Shown piece after piece: positions 9,518 to 18,237 of a stretch of DNA of 64,000 nucleotides. Position numbers and translations under genes: made by a program. Source of the stretch: Pseudomonadota bacterium (GTDB lineage: Bacteria; Pseudomonadota; Alphaproteobacteria; Rhizobiales; Beijerinckiaceae); assembly GCA_023423995.1 (NCBI GenBank), contig JAFAEL010000181.1, positions 6,674-70,673 on the forward strand, in the 5' to 3' direction. The notes beneath the pieces were generated by a model. That model did no database searches and had not been told where the DNA came from. It worked only from the letters and a program-made list of their open reading frames with translations. Numbering within the stretch: position 1 is the stretch's first letter; each line of letters opens with the position of its first letter.

Positions 9518-9636
9518 GCCTGTCCGACCTTCCGACCGCACATAGCGAAAGCCGGCCCGGCCCGCTATCTGAGCCGGGTCTTTAGGTTATCCGCGCGGCT
9601 TGGGCGAATGCCGCCCGCTCTCCGCAAAGGGTCGTC

Positions 9637-10518
9637 ATGCCCGAACTTCCCGAGGTCGAGACCGTCCGGCGCGGCCTCGAGCCGGTCCTCGTCGGCCGAA
9701 AACTGGTCCGCGTCGAGCAGCGCCGGCCCGACCTGCGCTTTCCGTTTCCCGAGCGCTTCACCGAGCGGCTCTCCGGGGCGAGCGTCGAGGCGCTGCGCCG
9801 CCGGGCGAAGTATCTCCTGGCCGACCTCTCGTCCGGCGAAGTGCTCGTGATGCATCTCGGCATGAGCGGGCGCTTCCGGGTCGAGCTGGGCCGCGAGGCC
9901 GAGGAACCGGGCGCCTTCTACTACGACGCCCCGCCCGCGCCGGCGCACGACCATGTCGTCTTCGAGCTCTCCGACGGCGCCCGGGTCACCTACAACGATG
10001 CGCGACGCTTCGGCTTCATGAGCCTGTACGACGGCGCGACCATCGAATCCTCGCCGCCCTTCGCCGGGATGGGGATCGAACCGCTCGGGCCGGACCTGTC
10101 CGGGGCGGCGCTCGCGGAGCTGTTCCGGGGAAAACGGACGCCCCTCAAGGCGGCGCTGCTCGACCAGCGGCTCGTGGCGGGCCTCGGCAACATCTATGTC
10201 TGCGAGGCGCTGTTCCGGGCCCGGCTTTCGCCGGAGGCCCCGGCCGGCTCCCTCGTGACCGAGACGGGACGTCCTAAGGCCAAGGCACAGGCCTTGAGCG
10301 AGGCGATCCGGGCCGTGCTCGAGGAAGCGGTTGCCCATGGCGGCTCGACCCTGCGCGACCACGTGCAGGTCGACGGCACCTCCGGCGCGATGCAGGAGCG
10401 GTTCCGGGTCTATGACCGGGAGGGCGAGCCCTGCATCACGCCCGGGTGCCGGGGCGTCGTCGGACGGATCGTCCAGTCCGGCCGCTCGACCTTCCACTGC
10501 CCCGTCTGCCAGCGATGA
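9637..10518 (+). CDS. mutM: Formamidopyrimidine-DNA glycosylase (Fpg/MutM)
   Basis: Base-excision repair glycosylase/AP lyase removing 8-oxoguanine and formamidopyrimidines. 293 aa. The N-terminal [13 protein letters not shown] gives the catalytic Pro2 and Glu3 after Met removal. RRRAKYLL carries the conserved Lys, and the C-terminal zinc finger is intact (CITPGC with CPVCQR). Its stop overlaps the next gene's ATG (ATGA). Confidence 0.97.
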   Translation: MPELPEVETVRRGLEPVLVGRKLVRVEQRRPDLRFPFPERFTERLSGASVEALRRRAKYLLADLSSGEVLVMHLGMSGRFRVELGREAEEPGAFYYDAPPAPAHDHVVFELSDGARVTYNDARRFGFMSLYDGATIESSPPFAGMGIEPLGPDLSGAALAELFRGKRTPLKAALLDQRLVAGLGNIYVCEALFRARLSPEAPAGSLVTETGRPKAKAQALSEAIRAVLEEAVAHGGSTLRDHVQVDGTSGAMQERFRVYDREGEPCITPGCRGVVGRIVQSGRSTFHCPVCQR

Positions 10519-10928
10519 GGCCCATGTTGGAGGCGACCACGATCAGCACCTCCATCGGCCGCGAATGGCGGGAGGTCTACGAGGCGTTCTGGACGCCGGA
10601 AGCCTTTCCACGCTGGGCATCGGGCCTGAGCGAGGCGGGGCTCGAGCGGGCCGGGGATGTCTGGAGAGCACGCGGCCCGGAGGGTCCGGTCACGCTCCGC
10701 TTCACGCCGCACAACGCCTTCGGCGTCATGGACCATTGGGTCGATCTCGGCGGGGGCCGCGAGGTCTATGTGCCGCTGCGGATCATCGGGAACGGCGAGG
10801 GCTGCCTCGTAACCCTGACGCTGTTCCGCCAGCCCGACATGGACGACGCGACCTTCGCCCGGGACAATGCCTGGGTCGAACGTGACCTCGCGGCGCTGAA
10901 GGCGCTGGCGGAGGACATGCCCCGCTAG
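10515..10928 (+). CDS. SRPBCC (START-like) domain protein
   Basis: 137-aa protein of the Bet v1/START-like SRPBCC fold, related to AHSA1/polyketide-cyclase-like proteins ([20 protein letters not shown], then [20 protein letters not shown]). These bind hydrophobic ligands; the role here is unknown. The ATG at 10515 overlaps the mutM stop, so the two genes are probably co-translated. Its stop overlaps the 3' end of a convergent minus-strand gene by 4 bp. Confidence 0.85.
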   Translation: MRPMLEATTISTSIGREWREVYEAFWTPEAFPRWASGLSEAGLERAGDVWRARGPEGPVTLRFTPHNAFGVMDHWVDLGGGREVYVPLRIIGNGEGCLVTLTLFRQPDMDDATFARDNAWVERDLAALKALAEDMPR

Positions 10929-11200
10929 CCCTCGTTCTTGCCCTCGTCCTCGTCCGGCAGCCCGAATTCCTTCCGGATAGCCTCGAGGCCCCTCTGCGAG
11001 GACATTTCGCGCCGTTGGAGCTGGTGGACGAGGCCGGCGAATTCCGGCGGCACGGCATCGTCTCCGAGGAAGGCCGGCTTCTCGGCCTCCACGCGCAGTT
11101 CGGACCGGAGCTTCCGGCCCAGATGTTCGCGCACTTCCCGGGATAGAGCCTTCTCGTGCTCCTCGCGCCCGAACTCGTCCGTGTCGTCGCCTGGTAGCAT
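10925..11200 (-). CDS. Hypothetical acidic protein
   Basis: 91-aa charged protein without signal or membrane segment (MLPGDDTDEFGREEHEKALS to [12 protein letters not shown]). Predominantly helical, with an acidic tail. A GGAG ribosome binding site precedes the ATG. Family not recognised. Confidence 0.65.
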   Translation of the reverse strand: MLPGDDTDEFGREEHEKALSREVREHLGRKLRSELRVEAEKPAFLGDDAVPPEFAGLVHQLQRREMSSQRGLEAIRKEFGLPDEDEGKNEG

Positions 11201-11464
11201 GGTCGCCACTCCTGCATCCGCAACGTGCGAAACCAGGCGAAGTTCGCACAGCCAAGCTGGTGCAGTCACGGTTCCCGGCCGCGAGCGTACGCTCGATCAC
11301 GTCCGTGTCGGCAGATTTCACATTCTGGCCGCTTTGGGGTCGCGCTCTCGCCAAGCGGGGGCGGCACAACTCGATCGTTGCCTCGACGGCCCGGCTATCT
11401 GCCGTGCTTTGTCAGCCCCCAGCCAACGCGGCCGAGGGCCGGGCTAGACGATGGTCGAGACATC
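11201..11464 (+). ncRNA. Possible small RNA region upstream of a terminator
   Basis: This stretch (to 11515) has no convincing protein-coding frame. It ends on the plus strand in a strong intrinsic terminator, while both flanking genes lie on the minus strand. A terminator on a strand with no gene suggests an independent plus-strand transcript. No promoter or known RNA family was recognised, and the 5' end is unknown. Confidence 0.25.
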
Positions 11465-11495
11465 AGGGCCGCCCTCCGGGGCGGCCCTTTCGTTT
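11465..11495 (+). terminator. Rho-independent terminator
   Basis: Perfect 10-bp GC-rich stem (AGGGCCGCCC with GGGCGGCCCT), TCCG tetraloop, then TTCGTTT. The T-rich side is on the plus strand only. Confidence 0.75.
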
Positions 11496-11515
11496 GTGGG
11501 TTCGGACGTCCGACC

Positions 11516-13153
11516 TCAGCCGTTCAGGCCGAGCGCCCGCCGGATGCGGTTGTCGTGCCCATAGAGGTCATCGAAGGATTTCAGCTCGCCGTGGGCATCC
11601 ACGCTCAGGGTGAAATAGGTGAGATGCACCGGCAGCTTCTGCGGCAGGAAGATCGTGCGCTCGCCGCGACCGATGAGCTTCTTCAGCCGTTGCTCGGACC
11701 ATTCGGAGCCGAGCACGAAATCCGCCAGCAGGAACGGGTTCTCCACCCGGACGCAGCCGTGGCTGTAGGCGCGGCGCGTCGTGGAGAAGAGCCGCCGGTT
11801 CGGCGTGTCGTGCAGGTAGACGGCATGCCCGTTGGGGAACATGAACTTGATGAATCCGAGCGCATTGCGCTCGCCGGGCGGCTGCCGGATCGAGATCGAA
11901 TTGCCCCGCCGGACGACCTGGTAGCCCTGCCGGGCCGCGTAGTTCGGGTCCTCGGCCATCTTGGGCAGGAACTCCTTCTTCAGGATGGAAGGAGGGACGT
12001 ACCAGGACGGGTTGACGACGGCGTATTCCATGACACCCGAGAAGACCGGGGTCTGCGTATCGGTCTTGCCGACGATGACGCGCGTCTCGTGCGCGACATG
12101 GCCGCCCTCGAAAAGGCGGAGCCGGTATTCCGGGATGTTCACCGACACATAGCGCTCGCCGAGTTCGCTCGGGAGCCAGCGCCAACGCTCCATGTTGGCG
12201 ATCAGGTCGCCTTCGAGGCGCGGATTCGCGTAGGCGCCCCTGGGCGGCGTCGCCGGGGCGTCGTTCAGGATCGCGACCGACTGCGTCGTGAGTTCGATGC
12301 CGCGCTTCCGGCGCACCGTCGGGGCGGTGGCCGGCCGGTTCGCCCGGTACTCGGCGAGCTTGCGCTTGAGCGCGACATAGCCCGGGTGGCTGGGATTGTA
12401 GGCTTCCAGTTCGGCACCGGGATCTTCGGCGGCCGCAAGCCGCGTCAGGACCTCACTGGCGCCCGGCAGCTCCAGCGTCGGGGTCAGCATCCCGGATAGC
12501 CGGGCAGGGTTGAGACGCCCGCCCCGGGCGTCGCGCGCATAAAGGGCGACGGCGGCGCTCAGCTTGAGCTCCGCCTCGGCGAGTTCCGCCGGCGATTGTC
12601 CCTCGCCACCGGGCCCGATCGCGAGCGGCCGGTAATCGGCCGGGTCGAGCCCCTCTTCCGCGGCGAGTTCCAGGCGGCGGATCACCGCGCTCGCGCCGGC
12701 ATTCCACTCGGTCGAAGCCAGCCAGAGCGGCCGCTGTTCCCGGGCCGCGTAGAAGGCCGCGATCGCTTCCCGATCCGCCTCGGGCAGGCGGCGCGGCCAG
12801 ATACCCTTGTCGTCCGCGAGCCGGTTCTCGATCGCGCCGCTTACGAAATCTCCGGCCGTCAGCACCACCTCGACCGGCGTCGGGAGCAGAAGCTCGCCCA
12901 GGCTGCCCGTCCGCACGGGATCGGCCGGCTTCAGGGCCTCGGCGACGGGAGGCACGGCGGGAAGATCGGGCGGAGGGAGGTCGAGAACCGACGCCGCCTC
13001 CTTCACCTCCGTCGTGCCGCGAAGGCTGAACGGGGCGGGCTCTCCGGGAACCGGGATGCCGAGCGCCGCATCCTGCCCCGGCTCCATCGCCAAGGCCGGT
13101 GCTGCTGCGAGCCACAGCCCGACGAACCAAGCTGCGCCGCACCCTCGTCCCAT
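11516..13153 (-). CDS. Murein L,D-transpeptidase (YcbB/LdtD-like)
   Basis: Periplasmic peptidoglycan cross-linking enzyme forming 3-3 bonds. 545 aa with a signal peptide (GLWLAAAPALA). A helical scaffold domain covers about residues 100-320. The YkuD catalytic domain follows (YVSVNIPEYRLRLFEGGHV onward) with HDTPNRRLF and the active-site motif SHGCVRVENP. Length and order match the large YcbB-like class rather than the short ErfK/YbiS class. It lies 84 bp downstream of the sigma-54 activator gene on the same strand. Confidence 0.93.
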   Translation of the reverse strand: MGRGCGAAWFVGLWLAAAPALAMEPGQDAALGIPVPGEPAPFSLRGTTEVKEAASVLDLPPPDLPAVPPVAEALKPADPVRTGSLGELLLPTPVEVVLTAGDFVSGAIENRLADDKGIWPRRLPEADREAIAAFYAAREQRPLWLASTEWNAGASAVIRRLELAAEEGLDPADYRPLAIGPGGEGQSPAELAEAELKLSAAVALYARDARGGRLNPARLSGMLTPTLELPGASEVLTRLAAAEDPGAELEAYNPSHPGYVALKRKLAEYRANRPATAPTVRRKRGIELTTQSVAILNDAPATPPRGAYANPRLEGDLIANMERWRWLPSELGERYVSVNIPEYRLRLFEGGHVAHETRVIVGKTDTQTPVFSGVMEYAVVNPSWYVPPSILKKEFLPKMAEDPNYAARQGYQVVRRGNSISIRQPPGERNALGFIKFMFPNGHAVYLHDTPNRRLFSTTRRAYSHGCVRVENPFLLADFVLGSEWSEQRLKKLIGRGERTIFLPQKLPVHLTYFTLSVDAHGELKSFDDLYGHDNRIRRALGLNG

Positions 13154-13237
13154 GCCCTACGCCCCTTACGCCCTGCCGAAACCTGCTTGTCCCCACCCGC
13201 CGACGTACGCAAGCGCACGAAGGACACAGTCGAGGGT

Positions 13238-14707
13238 TCAGGCTGCTTCCTCGTCGAAGCCCTCGTCTAGGCCGAATTCCTTCAATTTTCGGTACAGGGT
13301 CGAGCGGCCGATCCCGAGCCGCCGGGACACTTCCGACATCCGGCCGCGGTAATGGGCGAGCGCGAACCGGATCACCTCCGCTTCCACGTCCTCCAGCTTC
13401 TTCACGTCGCCGACCTCGTCGAGGAGGGACGTCGAGTGCGGGTCGCGGATCTCGACGCGTACGATCTCCTTCTCGATCGGGGCCGAGGCCTCGCGGGTCG
13501 GCGCTGGCGGGATGCGGACGTCGTAGCCGTCGACCAGATTGGCGATCTGGGGGAACTCGGCCAGTGTGAGCTCGTCCCCGTCGGCCAGGACGACGGCCCG
13601 GAACATGGCGTTCTCGAGCTGGCGCACGTTTCCGGGCCAATCGTACTGGGAGATGAGCGACAGGGCCTCCGACGAGATCCCGCGCAGGCGCTTGCCTTCC
13701 TCGGCCGAGAACCGCGCCAGGAACGAGCGCGCGAGTTCCGCTATGTCCTCCCGCCGGTTGCGCAGCGGCGGGATCGTCATCGGGAAGACGTTCAGGCGGT
13801 AATAGAGGTCCTCGCGGAAGCGGCCCTCCTTGACCATGTCGAGGAGCGAGCGGTTCGTGGCGGAGATCAGGCGGATGTCCACGCGGACCGACCGCTTGCC
13901 GCCGACCGGGTCGACCTCCCCTTCCTGGATGGCGCGGAGCAGCTTGACCTGCGCGCTCGGCGGCAGCTCCCCGATCTCGTCCAGGAACAGCGTCCCGCCA
14001 TTCGCCTCGACGAACTTGCCCTGGTGCCGCTCCGTCGCGCCCGTGAAGGCGCCCTTCTCGTGCCCGAAGAGGGTCGATTCGACGAGGTTTTCCGGGATCG
14101 CGCCGCAATTAACGGTCACGAAGGGCTTTCCCTTCCGGTCGCCCGAGCCCTGGATCGCCCGCGCGAGCACCTCCTTGCCGACGCCCGATTCGCCCTCGAT
14201 CAGGACGGGGATGTTCGATTTCGCCGCCCGCTCGGCGAGGCGGAGCACGCGCGTCATGTCGGGCGAGCGCGTGGGCAGGTCGCGGAAGGACAGGGTCCCC
14301 TCGGCGCGCCGCTTCATGCGCCGCACCTCGCCCTCGAGCGAGCCGAGCCGCAGCGCGTTCTTGATGGACACCCCGAGGCGCTCGGCCCCGACCGGCTTGA
14401 CAACAAAATCGACCGCGCCCGCCCGCATGGCGTTGACGACCGTCTCGATCGAACCGTTCGAGGTCTGCACGATGACGGGCAGTTCCAGGCGTGATTCGCG
14501 CATGGCGGCGAGCACGCCGAACCCGTCCATCCCGGGCATCACGAGATCGAGGATCACGAGGTCGACGGTGTCGCCGGCCCGCAGGAGCGACAGCGCCGCG
14601 TCCCCGTTCTCGGCGATCAAGGCGCCGTAGCCGAGGCGGCGGACGGTCGCCTCCAGCAGGCGGCGCTGCACGGGATCGTCGTCGACGATCAGGACGGTCT
14701 GGGACAT
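13238..14707 (-). CDS. Sigma-54-dependent response regulator (NtrC family)
   Basis: 489-aa transcription activator. Order: receiver domain (VLIVDDDPVQRR, phosphoacceptor Asp in LVILDLVMPGMDG, Lys in FVVKPVG), AAA+ domain (Walker A GESGVGKE, GAFTGA loop that contacts sigma-54, LFLDEIGEL Walker B), and a C-terminal Fis-type helix-turn-helix (MSEVSRRLGIGRSTLYRKLKE). No partner histidine kinase is next to it, so its signal is unknown. The L,D-transpeptidase gene follows on the same strand and may be co-transcribed. Confidence 0.95.
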   Translation of the reverse strand: MSQTVLIVDDDPVQRRLLEATVRRLGYGALIAENGDAALSLLRAGDTVDLVILDLVMPGMDGFGVLAAMRESRLELPVIVQTSNGSIETVVNAMRAGAVDFVVKPVGAERLGVSIKNALRLGSLEGEVRRMKRRAEGTLSFRDLPTRSPDMTRVLRLAERAAKSNIPVLIEGESGVGKEVLARAIQGSGDRKGKPFVTVNCGAIPENLVESTLFGHEKGAFTGATERHQGKFVEANGGTLFLDEIGELPPSAQVKLLRAIQEGEVDPVGGKRSVRVDIRLISATNRSLLDMVKEGRFREDLYYRLNVFPMTIPPLRNRREDIAELARSFLARFSAEEGKRLRGISSEALSLISQYDWPGNVRQLENAMFRAVVLADGDELTLAEFPQIANLVDGYDVRIPPAPTREASAPIEKEIVRVEIRDPHSTSLLDEVGDVKKLEDVEAEVIRFALAHYRGRMSEVSRRLGIGRSTLYRKLKEFGLDEGFDEEAA

Positions 14708-14858
14708 GCCTCGAGGTGCGAATGCTGGGCTGCTAGGTCGCCCGCATCGTGGGTGGGAAGGGTAAAGCCCCGCTTAAGGTTACCGGCTTCCCTTGTTGAT
14801 CCGCGCCGTCTACGCCCGATATTGGAACAGTTCCACGCCGATCAGGATTGCCATCGCG

Positions 14859-16697
14859 ATGTCGCCCGTCGCCTTCCGTGAGCATGCTCGCTCCAGTGCC
14901 GTTCTGGCCGCCACGCCCGCCGGCCAGGCGGAGCTCGGCGCCCTGCCTGAATGGGATCTTTCCCAGCTCTATCCGGGAATGGACAGCGAGGCGTTCAGGA
15001 CCGACCTCGCCTGGGCCGAGGGCGAGTGCCGCACCTTCGCGGAGGCCTACCGGGGCAGGCTCGACGATCTGGCTCGCTCGGGCGGGCTCGCCGAGGCCGT
15101 CAAGCGCTACGAGGCGATCGAGGATCGGCTCGGGCGGCTCATGTCCTATGCCGGGCTGGTCTATTCCGGCGACACCACCGACCCCGTGCGGGCCAAGTTC
15201 TACGGCGACACGCAGGAGCGGCTGACCGCGGCCTCAAGCGACCTCCTGTTCTTCACGCTGGAGCTGAACCGCATCGAGGACGGGGTCCTGGAAACCGCGA
15301 TGGCGGACCCGGCCCTCGGCCATTACCGGCCTTGGCTGGAGGACATCCGCAAGGACAAGCCCTTCCAGCTCGAGGATCGCATCGAGCAGCTCTTCCACGA
15401 GAAGTCCGTCACCGGGCGCGGCGCCTGGAACCGCCTGTTCGACGAGACGCTCGCCTCGCTCCGCTTCAAGGTCCGGGGCGAGGAGCTGACGCTCGAGCCG
15501 ACGCTCAACAAGCTGCAGGATCGTGACGGCGAGGTGCGCCGCGAGGCCGCCGATGCGCTGGCGGACGTGTTCAGGAGCAACCTGCGCGTCTTCACGCTGA
15601 TCACCAACACGCTCGCCAAGGACAAGGAGATCTCCGACCGCTGGCGCGGCTTCGAGGACGTGGCCGATTCGCGCCATCTCGCGAACCGGGTCGAGCGGGA
15701 GGTCGTCGACGCCCTCGTCCAGGCCGTCACGGAGGCCTATCCGCGCCTGTCGCATCGGTACTACCGGCTCAAGGCCCACTGGTTCGGCCGCGACGTGCTC
15801 GATTTCTGGGACCGCAACGCGCCGCTGCCGAAAGTCGACCAGCGGCCGATCTCCTGGGGCGAGGCGCGCGACACCGTGCTCGAAGCCTATGGCGAGTTCG
15901 CCCCGAAGATGGCCGACATCGCGCGCCGCTTCTTCGACGAGCGCTGGATCGACGCGCCGGTGCGGCCCGGCAAGGCGCCGGGCGCCTTCGCGCACCCGAC
16001 CGTCCCCTCCGCGCATCCCTACGTGCTCCTGAACTACCAGGGGAAGCCGCGGGACGTGATGACGCTCGCGCACGAGCTCGGGCACGGCGTGCATCAGGTC
16101 CTCGCCGCGCCGAACGGCGCCCTGATGGCGCCGACACCGCTGACGCTGGCCGAGACGGCGAGCGTTTTCGGCGAGATGCTGACCTTCCGGCGCCTGCTCG
16201 AGCGCACGAGGGAGACCGAGCAGCGGCGGGCCATGCTCGCCCAGAAGGTCGAGGACATGATCAACACGGTCGTGCGCCAGATCGCGTTCTATTCCTTCGA
16301 GCGGAAGCTCCACATCGAGCGCCGCCAGGGCGAGCTGACGTCAGACAAGCTCTGCGAGCTCTGGATGTCGGTCCAGTCCGAGAGCCTCGGGCCCTCGATC
16401 CGCCTCGGCCCGGGATACGAGACCTACTGGACCTATATTCCGCACTTCATCCACTCGCCGTTCTATGTCTATGCCTATGCGTTCGGCGATTGCCTGGTGA
16501 ACTCGCTCTACGGCGTCTACCAGCGCGCGAGCGACGGCTTCGTGGACCGCTATTTCGCGCTTCTCTCGGCGGGCGGCAGCAAGCCCTATGGCGAACTCCT
16601 GAAACCCTTCGGCCTCGACGCGCGGGATCCGGGGTTCTGGCAGATCGGATTGTCGATGATCGAGAACCTGATCGCCGAGCTGGAGAGCATGGAATAA
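14859..16697 (+). CDS. M3 family oligoendopeptidase (PepF type)
   Basis: Cytoplasmic zinc metallopeptidase degrading oligopeptides. About 612 aa from MSPVAFREHARS; the frame is open 22 codons further upstream but that part looks non-coding. The zinc motif HELGHGVHQ sits near residue 405, with the third ligand region in LTLAETASVFGEML. Length fits PepF/M3B enzymes. Stands alone, divergent from the sigma-54 regulator. Confidence 0.95.
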   Translation: MSPVAFREHARSSAVLAATPAGQAELGALPEWDLSQLYPGMDSEAFRTDLAWAEGECRTFAEAYRGRLDDLARSGGLAEAVKRYEAIEDRLGRLMSYAGLVYSGDTTDPVRAKFYGDTQERLTAASSDLLFFTLELNRIEDGVLETAMADPALGHYRPWLEDIRKDKPFQLEDRIEQLFHEKSVTGRGAWNRLFDETLASLRFKVRGEELTLEPTLNKLQDRDGEVRREAADALADVFRSNLRVFTLITNTLAKDKEISDRWRGFEDVADSRHLANRVEREVVDALVQAVTEAYPRLSHRYYRLKAHWFGRDVLDFWDRNAPLPKVDQRPISWGEARDTVLEAYGEFAPKMADIARRFFDERWIDAPVRPGKAPGAFAHPTVPSAHPYVLLNYQGKPRDVMTLAHELGHGVHQVLAAPNGALMAPTPLTLAETASVFGEMLTFRRLLERTRETEQRRAMLAQKVEDMINTVVRQIAFYSFERKLHIERRQGELTSDKLCELWMSVQSESLGPSIRLGPGYETYWTYIPHFIHSPFYVYAYAFGDCLVNSLYGVYQRASDGFVDRYFALLSAGGSKPYGELLKPFGLDARDPGFWQIGLSMIENLIAELESME

Positions 16698-16819
16698 TCC
16701 AGTCGTCTCGCAATCTGCCGTTGAAAACGGCCTGTATAGGACCTGTCCAGCGACATCTCCCCTATCGGGTTCATAGATTGACAACAGCTCCCGTTGCACA
16801 TGGCAAAAGGAGCTGGAAG

Positions 16820-16861
16820 ATGAACAGGCGGACCGACAGCGACGCACGGGTTGGCGAATGA
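16820..16861 (+). CDS. 13-residue leader ORF ahead of the flippase gene
   Basis: Short reading frame MNRRTDSDARVGE with a strong ribosome binding site (AAAGGAGCTGGAAG) just upstream. Its TGA overlaps the ATG of the flippase gene as ATGA, so ribosomes finishing it could re-initiate on the flippase. The flippase has no strong ribosome binding site of its own outside this leader. Confidence 0.45.
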   Translation: MNRRTDSDARVGE

Positions 16862-18237
16862 GCTCGACCGGAATCGTGTTCGATTCCTCTCGCGTTCTCT
16901 CGCTGACGGCCTCGATCCGCGAGCGCGTGCAGCGCGCGGCCGCGCACCGGGACGGGCGCGCAGGCGCCCAGGTGCTCGCCGCTCGGCTGGCGGGTGCGGC
17001 GTTGGCCTATGCGGCCCAGGTCCTTGCCGCCCGCTATCTCGGCCAGGAGAGCTTCGGCGTCTATGCCCTCGCGCTCGTCTGGCTGACGCTGCTCGGCCAT
17101 CTTTCCGTCGGCGGCACCAACCAGGCGCTCTGCCGCTTTGTGGCGGAGGCGCTCGCAACGGGCGACCACGCAGCCGTGCGCGGCTTCGTGCGGTTCGGGA
17201 TCCTCTTCGCGCTGGGCGCCGGCACCTGCATCGGGCTCGCGGCGATCGGCGCGACCATGCTCCTGCCGGGGCTCGTGGACGGCATCTACGTCCTGCCGCT
17301 CGCGATCGCCTTCCTGGCCGTTCCGCTCCTCGCCATCCAGGACAACCTCGAGGCGATCGCCCGCGCGATCGGTCGCCCGCTGCTCGGGATCGGGCCCGCC
17401 TATGTCGTCCGGCAGGGCGTATCCGTCCTGATCTTCGCCGGTCTCGCGCTCTCGCCCATGGTCCCGAGCCCCAGCGTCGCGCTGGTCGGGGCGGTGGCGG
17501 CCCTCCTGGCCGGCATCGCGATCCAGGCCCTCCTTCTCCGGGCGGCCCTGCGGCAGGCCGTAACGGCGGGCGACCGCCGCTACGACATTCGCCTGTGGCT
17601 GAGAACCGCGCTGCCGATCGCGCTCGTCGACACGACCGAGATGCTGCTGCTGAATGCCGACGTGCTCGTGGTCGGGCTGTTCCTCCCGCCGGAAGCCGTG
17701 GCGGTCTATTTCGCCGCGACCCGGATCGCGCAGATCCTGGAATATGTCCGCTATTCCGCCTCGGCCGCCACCGCCCAGCGCTTCGCGGCGCTTCGAGCCA
17801 CCGGCCGCAGGGCCGAGCTTCATCGGCTCATCGCCCTCGTGACGCTGGGAACCTCCGCGGTCGCTCTCGTGGGCGCCATCTGCCTCTCCGCCGCCGCCCC
17901 GCTTCTGCTGGCCCTCTTCGGCCCCGGTTTCGGGCCGGCGGCCTGGCTCGTCCCGATCCTGGTCTCCGGGATGGTGGTCGCCTGCCTCGGCGGGCCGGGA
18001 GAGGACGTCCTGACCATGCTGGGCCAGGAGCGCGCCTGCGCGCTGAGCTTCGCCCTCGCGCTCGTCCTGAACCTCGTCCTCCTCGTGCTGCTCGTCCCGG
18101 CCTTCGGGCTCGCGGGCGCGGCAGCCGCGAGCGCGGCCACGATGGCCGGCCGCTCGCTCCTGCTCGCGGGCTACGCCTATGCCCGGCTCGGCATCGTCCT
18201 CCCGCTCGGCCTGTCCCTGAGGCAGGCGCATGACTGA
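16858..18237 (+). CDS. Polysaccharide flippase, Wzx/MATE-like
   Basis: 459-aa multi-pass inner membrane protein (about 12 hydrophobic segments) resembling lipopolysaccharide O-unit/oligosaccharide flippases: N-terminal RLAGAALAYAAQVLAARYLGQESFGVYALALVWL, and NADVLVVGLFLPPEAVAVYFAATRI in the middle. It would move lipid-linked sugar units to the periplasmic side. No glycosyltransferase, Wzy or chain-length gene is nearby. Its end overlaps the following acyltransferase gene by 8 bp. Confidence 0.88.
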   Translation: MSSTGIVFDSSRVLSLTASIRERVQRAAAHRDGRAGAQVLAARLAGAALAYAAQVLAARYLGQESFGVYALALVWLTLLGHLSVGGTNQALCRFVAEALATGDHAAVRGFVRFGILFALGAGTCIGLAAIGATMLLPGLVDGIYVLPLAIAFLAVPLLAIQDNLEAIARAIGRPLLGIGPAYVVRQGVSVLIFAGLALSPMVPSPSVALVGAVAALLAGIAIQALLLRAALRQAVTAGDRRYDIRLWLRTALPIALVDTTEMLLLNADVLVVGLFLPPEAVAVYFAATRIAQILEYVRYSASAATAQRFAALRATGRRAELHRLIALVTLGTSAVALVGAICLSAAAPLLLALFGPGFGPAAWLVPILVSGMVVACLGGPGEDVLTMLGQERACALSFALALVLNLVLLVLLVPAFGLAGAAAASAATMAGRSLLLAGYAYARLGIVLPLGLSLRQAHD

